From NCBI GenBank assembly GCA_014058105.1, contig JACGCM010001011.1:1803501-1867500 (forward strand): a DNA stretch of 64,000 nucleotides, in the 5' to 3' direction. The notes beneath the pieces were generated by a model. That model saw only the letters and a list, made by a program, of their open reading frames with translations, made no database searches and was not told the origin of the DNA. The stretch comes from Kingdonia uniflora (Eukaryota > Streptophyta > Magnoliopsida > Ranunculales > Circaeasteraceae). Numbering within the stretch: position 1 is the first letter of the stretch; each line of letters starts with the position of its first letter. A program made the position numbers and the translations under genes. This document shows, one piece after another, positions 10,542 to 21,400 of this stretch.

Positions 10542-12139
10542 ATGGCTTCCCAAAATGTGTGGACTCGAAATATTGAGCAAAGCTACATGAGAAAGCTTGC
10601 TAGACTCCCTGGAGGATTCCCCTATGAAGACCTCAAAACGGCTACCAATAACTTCCGAGATCAGCTTGGTAGAGGTGCGTCAGGTTCTGTCTTCAAGGGC
10701 ATCTTGAAAGACGGGTTTACGGTGGCCGTAAAACGAGTTGACTTGACGGAATATGGGAAGCAGTTCTTTGAAGCAGAAATATCAACAATTGCGAGCGTGC
10801 GACATGTTCATCTTATACGGCTTCGTGGATACTGTAGTCACATGATGGAATCAGGGGGAGGTTTTTTCGTTGTCTACGATCTTTTACCTAATGGGTCGCT
10901 AGACACTTGGATTTTCCCCAGGATGGGTAGTCCAACAGGTCAATTTTTATCATGGAAATTGCGGTACAAAGTTGCAGTCGGTGTTGCTAGGGCACTCGTA
11001 TACCTTCATCATGATTGCTTTCCGCCAATATTGCATCTAGATATTAAACCACCAAATATACTTCTTGATGGGCAACTTCGAGCTGTTTTGTGCGATTTCA
11101 GACTCTCTAAATTGACGAATGAAGATGGAAGTGAAGTTCGTTCAAAACATATCAGAGGGACGACTGGATACATTGCACCTGAGTTACTTCAAGAAAATCA
11201 GATCTCAGCTAAATGTGATATGTACAGTTATGGTAAGGTACTACTGGATTTATTTTTTGGCCAGCTATATGTTTGCTTGGATCAGAATGGCAATGATATT
11301 TACGTCGAGGGCGGCAACTCTGGACTGGAACAACGAACATTTCATGCCTATATGTGGGAAAGGTTAATCCAAAAAATCTGGTGGGTCTGATAGACAAGAG
11401 ACTAAGAGAGGATGGGAAAGTTGATGAGAAGGAAGCAAAATCCTTAGTACATGTGGCTCTATGGTGCCTTGATGAAGACCCTAATAGAAGGCCGGGTGAT
11501 ATGCGACAAGTACTCTACATGCTCGAAGCAGGAAAGTCAGATGGAATTGGAGCCATGGTTGAACAATTTTCTAAAGAACTTCGAATTGAAAAGGCTCCTG
11601 GAGGAACATTCGGAGCTGGAGCCACGGTTGATAGAGTTGCAAGTGAGTTTCTGATTGAAAAGGTTTCTGAAAGAACATCTTCTAGTGGAGGTTTGCTTCC
11701 GAAAAAGGCACCTTCTGATGAAGGTAATTTACTTCCTAAACAGACACCTTCTGGTTGGGGTACCCTAACAGTTACAGTTCACGGAGCTCAAAATATTGTA
11801 TGCAATCACAACACAAGAAACCTCTATGTGGGGGCTCGTCTTAGTACTGATACTGATGTTAAAAAAACTAAGAATGTGGAGATAAGTAGAGATCCAAAAT
11901 GGGAGGAGGGGTTTTCATTTTCGCTGAAGAGAAAACCAAAGAGAAGAGAATATCTGATTGTATGGTTGTATGGTACACCAGAAGGGGATGACGACTATAT
12001 TTACAACATATTTATCGACCTCGCGAATATTGCTGAAAAGAAACATACAAATGAGATGTACCCGCTTCTTAAAGAAAACAAAACCAGAGGAGCGGAAGCA
12101 AAGATTAATATTGAGCTGGAGTGGCGACCACCATGCTGA
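10542..12139 (+). pseudogene. Receptor-like kinase fused to C-terminal C2 domain (frameshifted)
   Basis: ATG at 10542 (GATGGCTTCC context); no introns seen. Kinase domain: Gly loop GRGASGSV (residues 43-50), VAVK Lys64, Glu79 in the C-helix region, LHLDIKPPNILLD (164-176), CDFRLSKL (184-191), GYIAPELL (209-216). The catalytic HRD is HLD and DFG is DFR; loss of the DFG Gly suggests weak or no activity. No signal peptide or membrane segment is visible, so it resembles the intracellular half of At5g20050-like receptor kinases. A one-base loss near 11355-11363 shifts the frame; the next frame carries VNPKNLVGLIDKRL, WCLDEDPNRRPGDMRQVL (kinase subdomain XI), a repetitive linker, and a C2 domain from about 11757 to the stop at 12139, ending INIELEWRPPC like plant synaptotagmin C2 domains. 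The usual Asp of the first Ca2+ loop is not apparent. It could be a recent pseudogene, or the frameshift could be an assembly error. Confidence 0.8.
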
Positions 12140-12167
12140 GGCGTAAAAGCATCTCCTAAAGTACCTC

Positions 12168-12498
12168 TGATGTGGCACGTCCCTCATAGGTTCGTTTACC
12201 ACCCGTTTGACCTATGTTTATGTTTATACTTTAGTTTATGCTCTATTGGAGAAGACCATGTGGGTTATTAGCAGTTTTGTTTTTCTAGGTTAGTTTCCAT
12301 ATTGGATTGGTTAGGGGAGTTATAGTAGGAGTGAACATAGAGAATCCTAGGTTATAAAGGGAGAGGGTGGTGTAATCTTTTGAAGTAGTTATTAATGAAG
12401 TTTGACTTATCTTAGTAGAAACTATAGTTTTCTCTAAACATAACAAACAACGTGATTGTTCTTACGAATCTTGCTTCCGCGTTCGTAGATTCACGTCA
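12168..12498 (+). repeat. 5' LTR of element B
   Basis: Starts TGATGTGGCACGTCCC and ends ...GATTCACGTCA; 331 bp. It matches 49819-50155 throughout with scattered substitutions and a small indel in a TTTATG run. A TATAAAG-like box at about 12353 and AATGAAG/TTAGTAGAAAC stretches suggest promoter and RNA-end regions. Confidence 0.9.
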
Positions 12499-12866
12499 AT
12501 TGGTACCGGAGCTGCATTAGAATCCCTGTGTAGTAAGTTTCAAGAGCAAGATGCCTCGTGGAAGACCCGCGACGAAGAAACTTATACTCACTCAAGATGT
12601 AGCAACATTAACAGATAGGCTTGATAAGCTTGTCGAGGCTTGGGTTCAGGACCCCCCCCCCCCGGTTGGGCGTATTAGAAAACCGACAACCACACAAACG
12701 AGGAGCGACGATCTCAAAAATTTGTTTGCAAGTCTAGGTGTTGACATTAAGGTTTACAATGTTATGGGAATCGGGATCCAAGCAGTAGCTGAAGGGCGGC
12801 CATGACAACTGACAACCACACAAACGACCCGCACAAGGAGTCGACACAACAATGTCGAGTAACGCC
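12499..12866 (+). pseudogene. Element B primer site and gag N-terminus, cut by Tat-A
   Basis: ATTGGTACCGGAGC at 12499-12512 is a variant of the tRNA-iMet-type site TTGGTATCAGAGC. An ATG at 12551 opens MPRGRPATKKLILTQDVATL then TDRLDKLVEAWVQDPPPP, typical of the N-terminus of a plant gypsy gag polyprotein; the Pro run comes from a 13-C homopolymer at about 12651-12663. The frame reaches a stop at about 12805. At 12866 the Tat-A element interrupts (target ACGCC) and the same gag resumes after 47820. Confidence 0.7.
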
Positions 12867-13643
12867 TGTAGTGGCTTATTTCGCATCTCGGACTCATGCT
12901 TCATCTTCGACCAGCATACGATCATCTGACCTCACTAACATAACACGTGGCACATTTATGGCACAATCATAATCAAGACAGCAACATCAGGTAACGGATA
13001 TAGCACGAACTTCTCAACCAAAATCACTTACCCAACATGCTTCTCGTGTTCTTGGTTGAGAGTCGTCTTGTAGTGGCTTATTCCGCATCTCAAACTCAAG
13101 CTTCATCTTCGACCAGCATATGACCACTCGACCTCCTCAACATACACATGGCACTAGTGAAAAGACATTGCAGTTACAGAGTTCTAGCCATTACTTTCGA
13201 CCTCTATATCAACAGTTTGAGTTAAGCAAACATACTATCATCAACAAAGCCGTTACGAAACAGTAAAGATCAGACCGTTACACAATCAAATCAAAGATTA
13301 TCAAACACATATTATAACGTCCATCATTAACGATAATAATGGCCGTCAAAAGATTAAATTATAAGACCTATAAATAGGACCAAAGAATCCGAAATGAAGC
13401 ACTGAAGATAGAGGAATGCTCACTCGAACTCTATACAAAATACTCAGAGATTTTCTTATAATATCTAGCAGCTATCAATAAACTACCCTCTTTTCTAAAT
13501 GCTCAAGAGAGGTCGTGGTTTTCAACTTATTCAAAAGTTTTCCACGCTGAACTTTATGTTATTACTCTTTTATTATTCATCTAGAAGAACTGAATATCCT
13601 TGGTGTAAAGGCTAAGTTCGGATCACAAAATTAGGCTATTACA
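12867..13643 (+). repeat. 5' LTR of Tat-A
   Basis: 777 bp, starts TGTAGTGGCTTATTTCGC and ends ...GGCTATTACA. It contains an internal direct duplication about 205 bp apart: the TGTAGTGGCTTATT..GCATCTC block at 12867 recurs at about 13071, each time followed by CTTCATCTTCGACCAGCATA. A promoter-like GACCTATAAATAGGACC is at about 13365. It matches 47041-47815 and, reversed, 33451-34179. Confidence 0.92.
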
Positions 13644-13921
13644 TTTGGCGTCGTCTGTGGGAACGAAGTTCTCAAACTCATTATCTTAAAAAATTGCTAA
13701 TAATTTATTTATGAGATGACACTTTTAAACCGGAGTACGCCAATTTCTCTAGGAGAAGGAAACGCCGAACTAGACACTCAATAAATATAACCTTTTACGT
13801 CATCTAAATAAAGTCATTTATTATAAAAATAACATTAGAAGTCCACGTCTTTATTGCTATCAACGTCATTCATTCTAATGACCTTAAAAAGGTTAGCAAA
13901 CACGTCTCTTTGTAAATAACT
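13644..13921 (+). other. Tat-A primer site and leader, cut by LINE
   Basis: Immediately after the LTR, TTTGGCGTCGTCTGTGGGAA resembles the TTGGCGCCGTCTGTGGGAA element found downstream of 5' LTRs in Tat-type elements, taken here as the primer site and leader start. The leader continues without a long ORF to 13921, where the LINE poly(A) end begins on the other strand. Confidence 0.7.
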
Positions 13922-13963
13922 TTCTTCTTTTTTTAACGCAAAGAAAATAGAATATAAAAACCC

Positions 13964-16900
13964 TCAAAAACGGGGCAAGACAGAGTCAATATAGTTTTTG
14001 GCCTCATCAGGCTCAAGACACTCAAAAGTGGAGGATCTAGTTCCCCGATCAGTAAGGAAATGTGCTTCAAAATTACATGATCTCTCAGTAAAATCAAAAA
14101 TAAAATCTCTAAACAGAGCGGCGATGGCAAGCATATCCGGTGCCAGGGTGAGGGCGCCACATGAAAGGTCATCAGAACGATCTCTATACGCTCGTACAAG
14201 CCTCTGGCAGTCTGTCAAAATAATCACTCTATCCAGGCCAAACCGTTGTCCTGCCTCCATGCCCCTGATCACTGAAATCGCCTCGGCCTCTTCAGAGTTC
14301 ACAGCCCAAGCTGTCTCGTGACCTTCACAAACAAAATTACCCATGTGAGATTTAATAGTAAGCTAGTTCCTCCTGGCTCGTCTGGTTTTGACCAGGCAGC
14401 GTCGATATTTATGATGTGTCATCCAGCCTGCGCCGTTGGGGGTTGACGAGATGGTTGCCAGGATGGTGTGGGGGCTTAGTGCGGTGCACGAGGTATTGTG
14501 TAGCCCTTTTGAGGGCCTCGTAAGAGTTGAACTGATTTTGTTCGAAGACGAGCTCATTACGGCTGGACCAAATGACAAACATGAGAGAATTTTGCTGGAA
14601 AATTTTGTGATACTCATGGCGCTCCCACAGAGCTGGTGGCTTTGTAGAATGATCTTGCTAATCGACTCCGTATAGGTCCAAGTTCCGTAGTCTAGCTGGA
14701 ATTCACTCTTAAACCAGAAATCATGGATCTTCGTGTAGAAAAAAAGAGCGTAAGCTGTAGTCTCCTGTTCCATTCCGCATCTGGGGCAGTTGGAGTTCCA
14801 ATCCCTTTGTCCAAACCAAAGGTTCGCCTTTGTGGGGATGCCATTTCTAATGGCTTTCCACAGGAATAGCTGGATGTGGAGAGGCACTGCCAATTTCCAA
14901 ATGTGATCCCAGATAAACCCTTTGTCATCCGTAGTACCCTGGTTAGTGTCAGTGAGCGAGTGGTCTCTTATTGAGTAATTGTGAGCGGATCGCACCGAGA
15001 GTATTCCGTTCTTTTCCTGCTTCCATCTAAGAACGTCCTTCATCGGGAATCTGCTGAGGGAGATATTCGAGATTTTTTTTGCGATGTCACCGTGGAAAAT
15101 GGACCGTATCAATTGAGTATTCCAAGTACGGCTGTTCTGATTGATAAGATCCGCCACTCTGGTGAAATGTCGATGCTGCGGGGCGGGACCAGCAGGTCTT
15201 CCGAATTTGATTCCCGGGATCCAGGGTTCCTGCCAGTAGTCCACATCTTTATCGTTACCTATGTGCCAGCATAGCTCTGGCCAGATCCTATTCCTAGCCT
15301 TGAGTATACCTTTCCAAATCTAGGAGTCTAAAGGCTGGGCAATCACGAGCATCGAGGAAGTTCTAGGGGAGTATTTTTTGATCATGTTATGGGCCCTGAG
15401 CTTGTTTGGCTCTTTGATGATCTGCCAGAAAAGTTTTGCGAGCATGGTTTGATTATGGTGTTGGGTCGTGCGGATGCCAAGCCCTCCCAGTTTTGAGGGT
15501 TGGCAAATGCTTCTCCAGTCGATGAGCTGAGTTTTGGTTCGGCCGCTCTTGTTTGTGCGCCAAAGGAATCTGGCATTCATGGTCTCAAGCTTCTTGCAGA
15601 TTTTGATAGAGAAAGGGAAAACAGCCATCTGAAAAGATGGGATTGCTGAGTTAACATCTTTAATCAGGGTAAGCCTACCGGCTTGGGATAGGTTTTTGGC
15701 TTTTTAGCCTTCAATACGATTGGACACTCTAGTAATAATGTCTTGGAAATTTAGGCTTTTAGAGCGATCGAAAGTGAGGGGGGCTCCAAGGTACTCTCCT
15801 GAGGTGTTGTTTTTGATGTGCAGGAGCTTTTGGATGAGCTTTTGGTGTCTATGGTGGCCGTTTTTACTGAAAAGGATGCATGACTTATCCAGGTTGATCT
15901 CTTGTCCTGAGACGCCCTTGAAGGTGTTCAGGGCTTCCTTAAGGGCTCCTGCTTCCTCCAGGTTAGCTTTACAGAAGATGAAACTGTCGTCGGAGAAAAG
16001 CAGGTACGAGATGGGAGTACTACCCTGAGCCGTCTTAATACCATGGATATCTCCCTTGGGTTCTTTAGCCAGGATGATGCGCGAGAGTACATCAGAGCAG
16101 ATGAGGAAAAAAGAGGGGGAGAGAGGGACTCCTTGTCTGATCCCTCGTTCGGGCTGAAGAAACTCATAAGGCGTACCGTTAAGGTTGAAAGAGAGAGCTG
16201 TGGTAGATATGCACTGATGGATCCAATCGTACCATTTGTCGCAGAAACCCATGGTTCTAAGGGTGTCGTGAAGGAAGCCCCATTCGACTCTATCAAAAGC
16301 TTTACTAAGGTCTAACTTAACTGTCATGCAAGTTGAGACACCTTTCTTCTTCTTAAGGGCTACCAGGATTTCCTGGGCCATGACAATATTGACAAAAATC
16401 TGACGGCCCGGGATGAAAGCATTCTGCGCGGGCGAAATGATTTTGTTGAGAAGGGGGCGCAGTCTGGTGGCCAAAATCTTTGTGATGAGCTTAAGCTTAA
16501 CGTTGCACAGGCTAATGGGCCGAAACTGGTATGTATTCTCGGGGTTCTTCTTCTTAGGGATGAGAGTAATATTTGTGTGATTAAATTCCTTGAGCAAATG
16601 GCCCATTTGGAAGAATGCTAGGGTTGCTTTAAAGAGGTCGTGCTTGACCGTTTCCCATATTTTCTGGTAAAACAGTGTAGTGAAGCCATCAGGCCCGGGC
16701 GCCTTATGAGGGTTCATAGATAAGAGGGCATCTTTAAGCCTTTCCATAGTGGGCTCTCGGGTGAGCTGCTCATTCTCCTCATCTGTGATCATTTTCTCCA
16801 TAATGTTAAGGTCTTGGATCTTCAGTCTTAGATGGGAGGCCGTAAAGAGTTGGCGGTAGAAATCGACGAACGCATCACCGATCTCTTTCCTGTCCTGCCC

Positions 16901-18056
16901 CCATGAGCCATCCATTTTACGAATCCTGGTGATTGCATTTTGGCGGCGGCGACAGATGGTGGAGATGTGGAAAAAATTTGTGTTTCTGTCCCACTCTTGG
17001 AGCCAGAGCTCTCGAGACTTATCCCACCAGAGGGCCTCTTTGCGGTCGAGGATTCCTGACAACTTATCCTGAAGTTTCTGCTCAAGTTCAGTGTTTGCCT
17101 CCATGGTGGCCTCTTGCTGGATAGTGTTGATCTGATCTCTATGCTGGCAAATGCAATTTTTAGGGAGATTGAACTCTTCCTTGATCCAGGTGATAAGCTT
17201 TTGCTTTGTATGCCGAAGTTTCTTGCAGAGTCTTAGTTGCCTGGAGCCTACTTACTCTAGACTCCAAGCTTTTTCGATAACCCCTTTACAGCGCTCGTGC
17301 TTCATCCAGGCGGATTGGAAATGAAATTGCTTCGGGAGGTTGTAACCAACCATATCGGTGTTCAGCAGGATGGGACCATGGTCTGACCCAATGATTGGTA
17401 GGTTCAGGATAGAAGCGTCCGGGAAGGCGGTGCGCCATGGTAAGGAGGCCAGTGCTCGATCCAAACGCTATTTAACCTCTTCTTTTATTGGACCAAGTGA
17501 ACGGGACCCCAGTGAAGCCCAGGTCGACCATAGAGGCATCAAAGATAAAAGCCTCCAGAGGATTATGGATCGTGTTATCGAAGGCAATCTTGCCGAACAT
17601 CTCCTCTTTACAGGTGATGCAATTAAGGTCGCCTATGATCATCCAGGGAATATAGATAGAGCTAGCTAGGGTGCTGATGGCGTTTCAGTACAAATTCCAG
17701 TTTTGGGGGCCATAAGTGAAGGAGCAAAGCCAGGGAATATTGCTATGATTGGCCTGATGAGATGGAGGTTGAGACTGAATGATAGCATCAATACCATTGG
17801 GACTGGAAGTAAGGATGGTGAGATTGATCTTGTTATTCCACGCAAGCCACAAACCCCCAGCGTGCTGGGGAGTAGCGTTGACAGTATGAGTGTGAGGCAG
17901 CCTCAGGATGTTAAATATTTTGAGAACATCAGGGTCGTGTGCTTTTGTCTCAGATAGGAAGATGATGTCCAGTTGGTACTTTTTGGATTGTTCAAGAAGC
18001 TCTCTCAGGGTGGACTTTTTGGACGTCCCCCTACAGTTCCAGGATAACACAATCAT
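13964..18056 (-). pseudogene. LINE ORF2: endonuclease, reverse transcriptase, zf-RVT, RNase H
   Basis: Polyprotein for target-primed reverse transcription. Order on the minus strand: apurinic-like endonuclease from ATG 18056 (MIVLSWNCRGTSKKSTLREL, FLSETKAHDPDVL, IIGDLNCI), RT in a long open stretch 17104-15704 (HKAPGPDGFTTLFYQKIW, FRPISLCNVKLKLITKILA, LSKAFDRVEW, GIRQGVPLSPSFFLICSDVL, active site LLFSDDSF in place of the common FADD), zf-RVT at about 15244-14690 (IWKLAVPLHIQLFLWKAIRN, CPRCGMEQE), and an RVT_3-type RNase H (14344-13964: NSEEAEAISVIRGMEAG). Frameshifts lie in the endonuclease (about 17690-17460), before RT (about 17250), after RT (15700) and before RNase H. RT alone is open for 466 codons, so decay is moderate. 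Confidence 0.9.
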
Positions 18057-18499
18057 AGGTAACCAAGAGCCGGTGTCGGGCCCACTTCTAAGTTTGGTTT
18101 AGTGTAATTATGTTTATTTTCCCCATGGCTGTTTTTTCCTTTCTTTATAGTCAGCTTATGCTTCCTAATGTCCGCCAGTAGACGGCCGCTGGGTATTGGA
18201 GTTACTTTTCTTGGTTTCACAATTTTTGCACGAGCCCTGAGGAGGGTTCAATGCTTCCTTTTTTTCTTTTTAAGGGTTCCTTCCTTTCCTAGGTCCCTTT
18301 TATGGTCATCCCAACCGGTTCTGTTCAGCCCTTTAGCGTTTCCAGTGGTAACCGTGATTATGTTTTCATGTGTCGATGTGTTATCCAGAGTTCTATGCTC
18401 TTGTATCTCCGTATGTTTATGATCCCGGCCCTTATGTTTTTTAGAGAGATCAACATTTCGGGTTTTTAGTTTACCTCTAGCTCTCCATCTCTCTATGAG

Positions 18500-18722
18500 C
18501 CTTTTGGGGTAGATTTGTATGTAGAGGGACCATTGTTACGAGTGAAAGCAAAACACGAAAGCATATTATCATTTATGGCCAGCTCAAAGCATTGAGGTAT
18601 AATGAAACCATGACATGCAGTAGAAGCGAAACATGAAGGTTGTGCAAATCGAATCTTGTAAGGACAACAACTTGTATAGAAAATAAAGTTGGTGTGTGCA
18701 TTGTGTTAAAGGATGCGTACCT
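18500..18722 (-). other. Intron-like or inserted block in LINE ORF1
   Basis: On the minus strand the coding-like segment ending GSEVSVTPAK is followed by GTACGCATCC at 18722, then about 220 bp of AT-rich non-coding sequence, and coding resumes near 18500 with a basic stretch (LIERWRARGKLKTRN). A GT start is clear; an AG end (..CTCATAG) is possible. It could be a spliceosomal intron or a small insertion. Confidence 0.4.
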
Positions 18723-20612
18723 TAGCCGGGGTGACGCTGACCTCGGAGCCTATCTCTTCTGAAGCATTTTTCTGGCATTTATGTCTCTGAATATGTCTTG
18801 TTGAGCTGTCGGTTAGATCTGCCGTGGATGGTAAGGTATCTCCCTCTTCGACTACCCCTTTGCCATACCTTTTGCACTTTCTCTTGTGTGTTACCGGGAG
18901 GATAGAGAAGATTCCGTTCGTTGCTCGCCTTCATAGATGTTCGTAGTGGCCGGGGTTTGCCAGTTATTACTGTCTTCGGATACATGGCCACTCTTAAGGA
19001 GTCCGGAGGATTCATCTGAGGCTTTGGCTGGAGAGGTGTCCGAGTGGAGAGACGGGGTTGGGCTTTTAATAGGGAAAGCATAGTGGGTGTTGGGGGGTCT
19101 ACGAGTTGGGCCTCGGGGACTCAGATCTTTGGTAGGTGGGTCAATGATGCATAACGTCTGGGTTGGACCAATCTTGTAGGCCTGCTCCTTGCTTGGTGGG
19201 CCGTGTTCAGAGCTGTCACTTGGGCTGTCTTCAAAGTCCAATCTTCTAGGTTCAATGTTTGGGCTTGAGTGCAATCCTGAAGAGTGTGGTCCAAGCCCTT
19301 CTGAAAGGTATCCGTTTTCTAGGGGTTGTAGATTCAGGTCTGAGTTGAGGTGATGCCCTGTGGGTCCTGCAATCAGCAAACTTCATTTTGATGTTGATGT
19401 TGACTCCAACGGCTCGAAAACTTTGGAAGTATTTGCTATGTTAAACTGACGAGAGAGATTGTGGAGGCCCACAAATTTTGTGCCATTAATGTTTGTGTTG
19501 TACTCTGTCACTTCTCTAACTTGTTGGGAGAATGTGTTGTTCACTTCAAAAGTCGCGCCTCCTCTCTGTAGCATGCAGTTGCCCTTTCTCCCAGTTCTGA
19601 AAACCGTCCCCTCGCCGACGTAAGACCTGACCTGGGGGAGAGTGTCGATTTGAAGCGGAAAACCGGGGTGGTTTTGGTATCTAGGTTTCACCGTAGCCGT
19701 TTCTGTCCACTGCGAGGGCCGGTGCAGGTTCTGCCTTGACTACTCATTGAGGCTTTCCATAGCGTTTTCCAGTATATGGCCGACCTCTTTTCCGACCGTA
19801 TCCCCTCCGGAGTGTGTTGCAGCCGGGTAGCCGGGGCTTTCGTGCTGTTGATTAGCTTTTTGGGTATCCCTATTGTTTGGCATATTGTTGTAGAAGAATG
19901 GTTGGCGGGTCTGCTTTACTTGTATGTGATTTCCAAAGTTGAAATCAAATGGGCCGGTTATATTCAGTCGTAGTCGTTCCTGTCTAAGCCTCATAAACTT
20001 GTGACATTCCGATAGGGTGTGGGTAATGATACCACAGAAGGCGCAAAACCCTTCAAGGCGCTCGTATTTTATCGTCAACTTTATGGTCCCGTATCCTCGA
20101 GGCCTTGGCACCGGAATGGTGAGAACAAGCGGCTTCTCGGTAAGTAGGCTAACAAGTATCCTAACGAAGCCCGTTTTTACCGGTTCGGCCTCCCTTGTAT
20201 TGCGATCATCCTTCACGTAGACTCCAATTTTGTTTCCAATCGTGATAAGCGTAGCGGGGTCATGCAAGCAACACGGCAGCCCCGAGACTTGCACCCAGCA
20301 AAGGTATCGCTCGAAGTTCAGCTCAGACTGGTGAAGCATGGGGTCATAGGGTTGCATGAGGGTGGAGAAGCCGTAAATGTTGGGTGAGGGTGTCGAGAGC
20401 ACGGTCTGAAAATCCTGTTTGTTTGTGAAATTTGCAGTAAAAATTTTGGTTTCCGGTTCATACGAGATGGGTGGTAATTAGGTGATGATTTTTTTCCACT
20501 CTCTCTTGACTCCTTCGCATATGACTTGTTCCCTAATATCGGAGGAAATAGACTTGAAGGCCACAGCAAACCGCCATCGTTGTTGGAGTGATTCCCATAC
20601 GGAGCTGTCGAG

Positions 20613-20863
20613 TAGGGGTGGCAATGGGTCGGGTTTGGGGCGGGTGGAGTAATACCATCCCCATACCCGCCAAATTACCATACCCCCATACCCGCCCCAT
20701 TACCATTTAACTTAAATGGGGAATACCCAAACCCGCCCCGTTTAAATTTTCCAATACCAAACCCGCCCCATCACCCATTTAACACCTGTTTATCCTAAGC
20801 GGGGATCCCCAAACCCGCCCCATTTATGAAATTTTACAAAAATATATATAAATCACTTGTACA
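20613..20863. mobile_element. GC-rich hAT-like MITE inside LINE ORF1 (right end uncertain)
   Basis: Begins TAGGGGTGGCAATGGGTCGG, the terminal wording of a common plant hAT-type MITE, then alternates CCCGCCCCAT / ATGGGG blocks. A related copy with the opposite terminal motif is at about 62085-62519. The element breaks up near 20850 and is followed by a 19-A run (about 20864-20882); I could not identify its other terminus or an 8-bp duplication. Confidence 0.55.
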
Positions 20864-21400
20864 AAAAAAAAAAAAAAAAAAACTAAACTCAATCATGTGC
20901 ATAATGCACACACACACAATAAAAGATCATGCAATGTGCTACATTGCAGTAAGAACAAGCATCATAGAGTGTGCTGCACTGCAATAGTTATATTTTTATC
21001 TTATTAATCACTTGAAATGGATCAAATCAGAATTAAGGTTAAGGTCCGTGCTCGGGTCGTGTGTAGTGCACATCTTCATCAGATCAACAATGTCGTCCTG
21101 TTTGGGTGACTCATCGGTCTCTTCCATGCCGAGACAGCTGGGGAGGGAAACAAAGGGGAGTAGGCAGTGGCAGTAGAAGGAAGCCCTAGGAAGAAAGCTT
21201 TTGGGATGGGTTTGTTACGTACTTTGCATGGGTAAGGATGCTTTATTTTTTGTTTGGAGGTTGGTTGAGTGGTGGGATCATGGTGGGTTTGAGGGAAAGG
21301 AAGGAGGAGATGATTGGGAGAGATAAGGGTATGAGGGAAGCAGAGAGGGGTAGGATAGAGAGCTGGAGAGAGCGTCTCTGGAGAGCCACTCACTCAAGCT

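Larger units (their letters stand above)
18060..21127 (-). pseudogene. LINE ORF1: DUF4283-like RNA-binding protein with CCHC knuckle
   Basis: ATG at 21127 opens MEETDESPKQDDIVDLMKMC, which runs into the MITE insertion. Past it, LLDSSVWESLQQRWRFAVAF (from about 20610) begins the DUF4283 domain; LNFERYLCWVQVSGLP and IGNKIGVYVKDD (20402-20200) and a knuckle, CAFCGIITHTLSECH, near 20050 follow. A long Ser/Pro-rich tail (19691-18740) and a basic C-terminal region (about 18500-18120; RLIERWRARGKLKTRNVD) complete it. Stops occur near 20480, 19740 and 19380. ORF1 proteins of plant L1s bind element RNA. A 220-bp non-coding block splits the C-terminal region (see 18500-18722). Confidence 0.75.
13922..21400 (-). 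mobile_element. L1-type LINE, minus strand, near full length
   Basis: On the minus strand: 5' UTR-like pyrimidine-rich sequence (21400-21128), ORF1 (start 21127), ORF2 (18056 to about 13964), and a short A-rich tail (plus strand TTTCTTCTTTTTTTAACG at 13921-13938). This is the plant L1 arrangement. A GC-rich MITE interrupts ORF1 at 20613. I could not find a convincing target duplication; the 5' end is placed only by the end of UTR-like sequence. Confidence 0.8.

Noticed and set aside
16043..16315. Plus-strand ORFs within the LINE region
   Set aside because: They are opposite-strand shadows of the 466-codon RT frame, which has clear RT motifs.
21079..21393. Minus-strand Pro-rich 104-codon ORF
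   Set aside because: It lies in the pyrimidine-rich 5' UTR of the LINE and is in a different frame from the ORF1 start at 21127; no protein family recognised.
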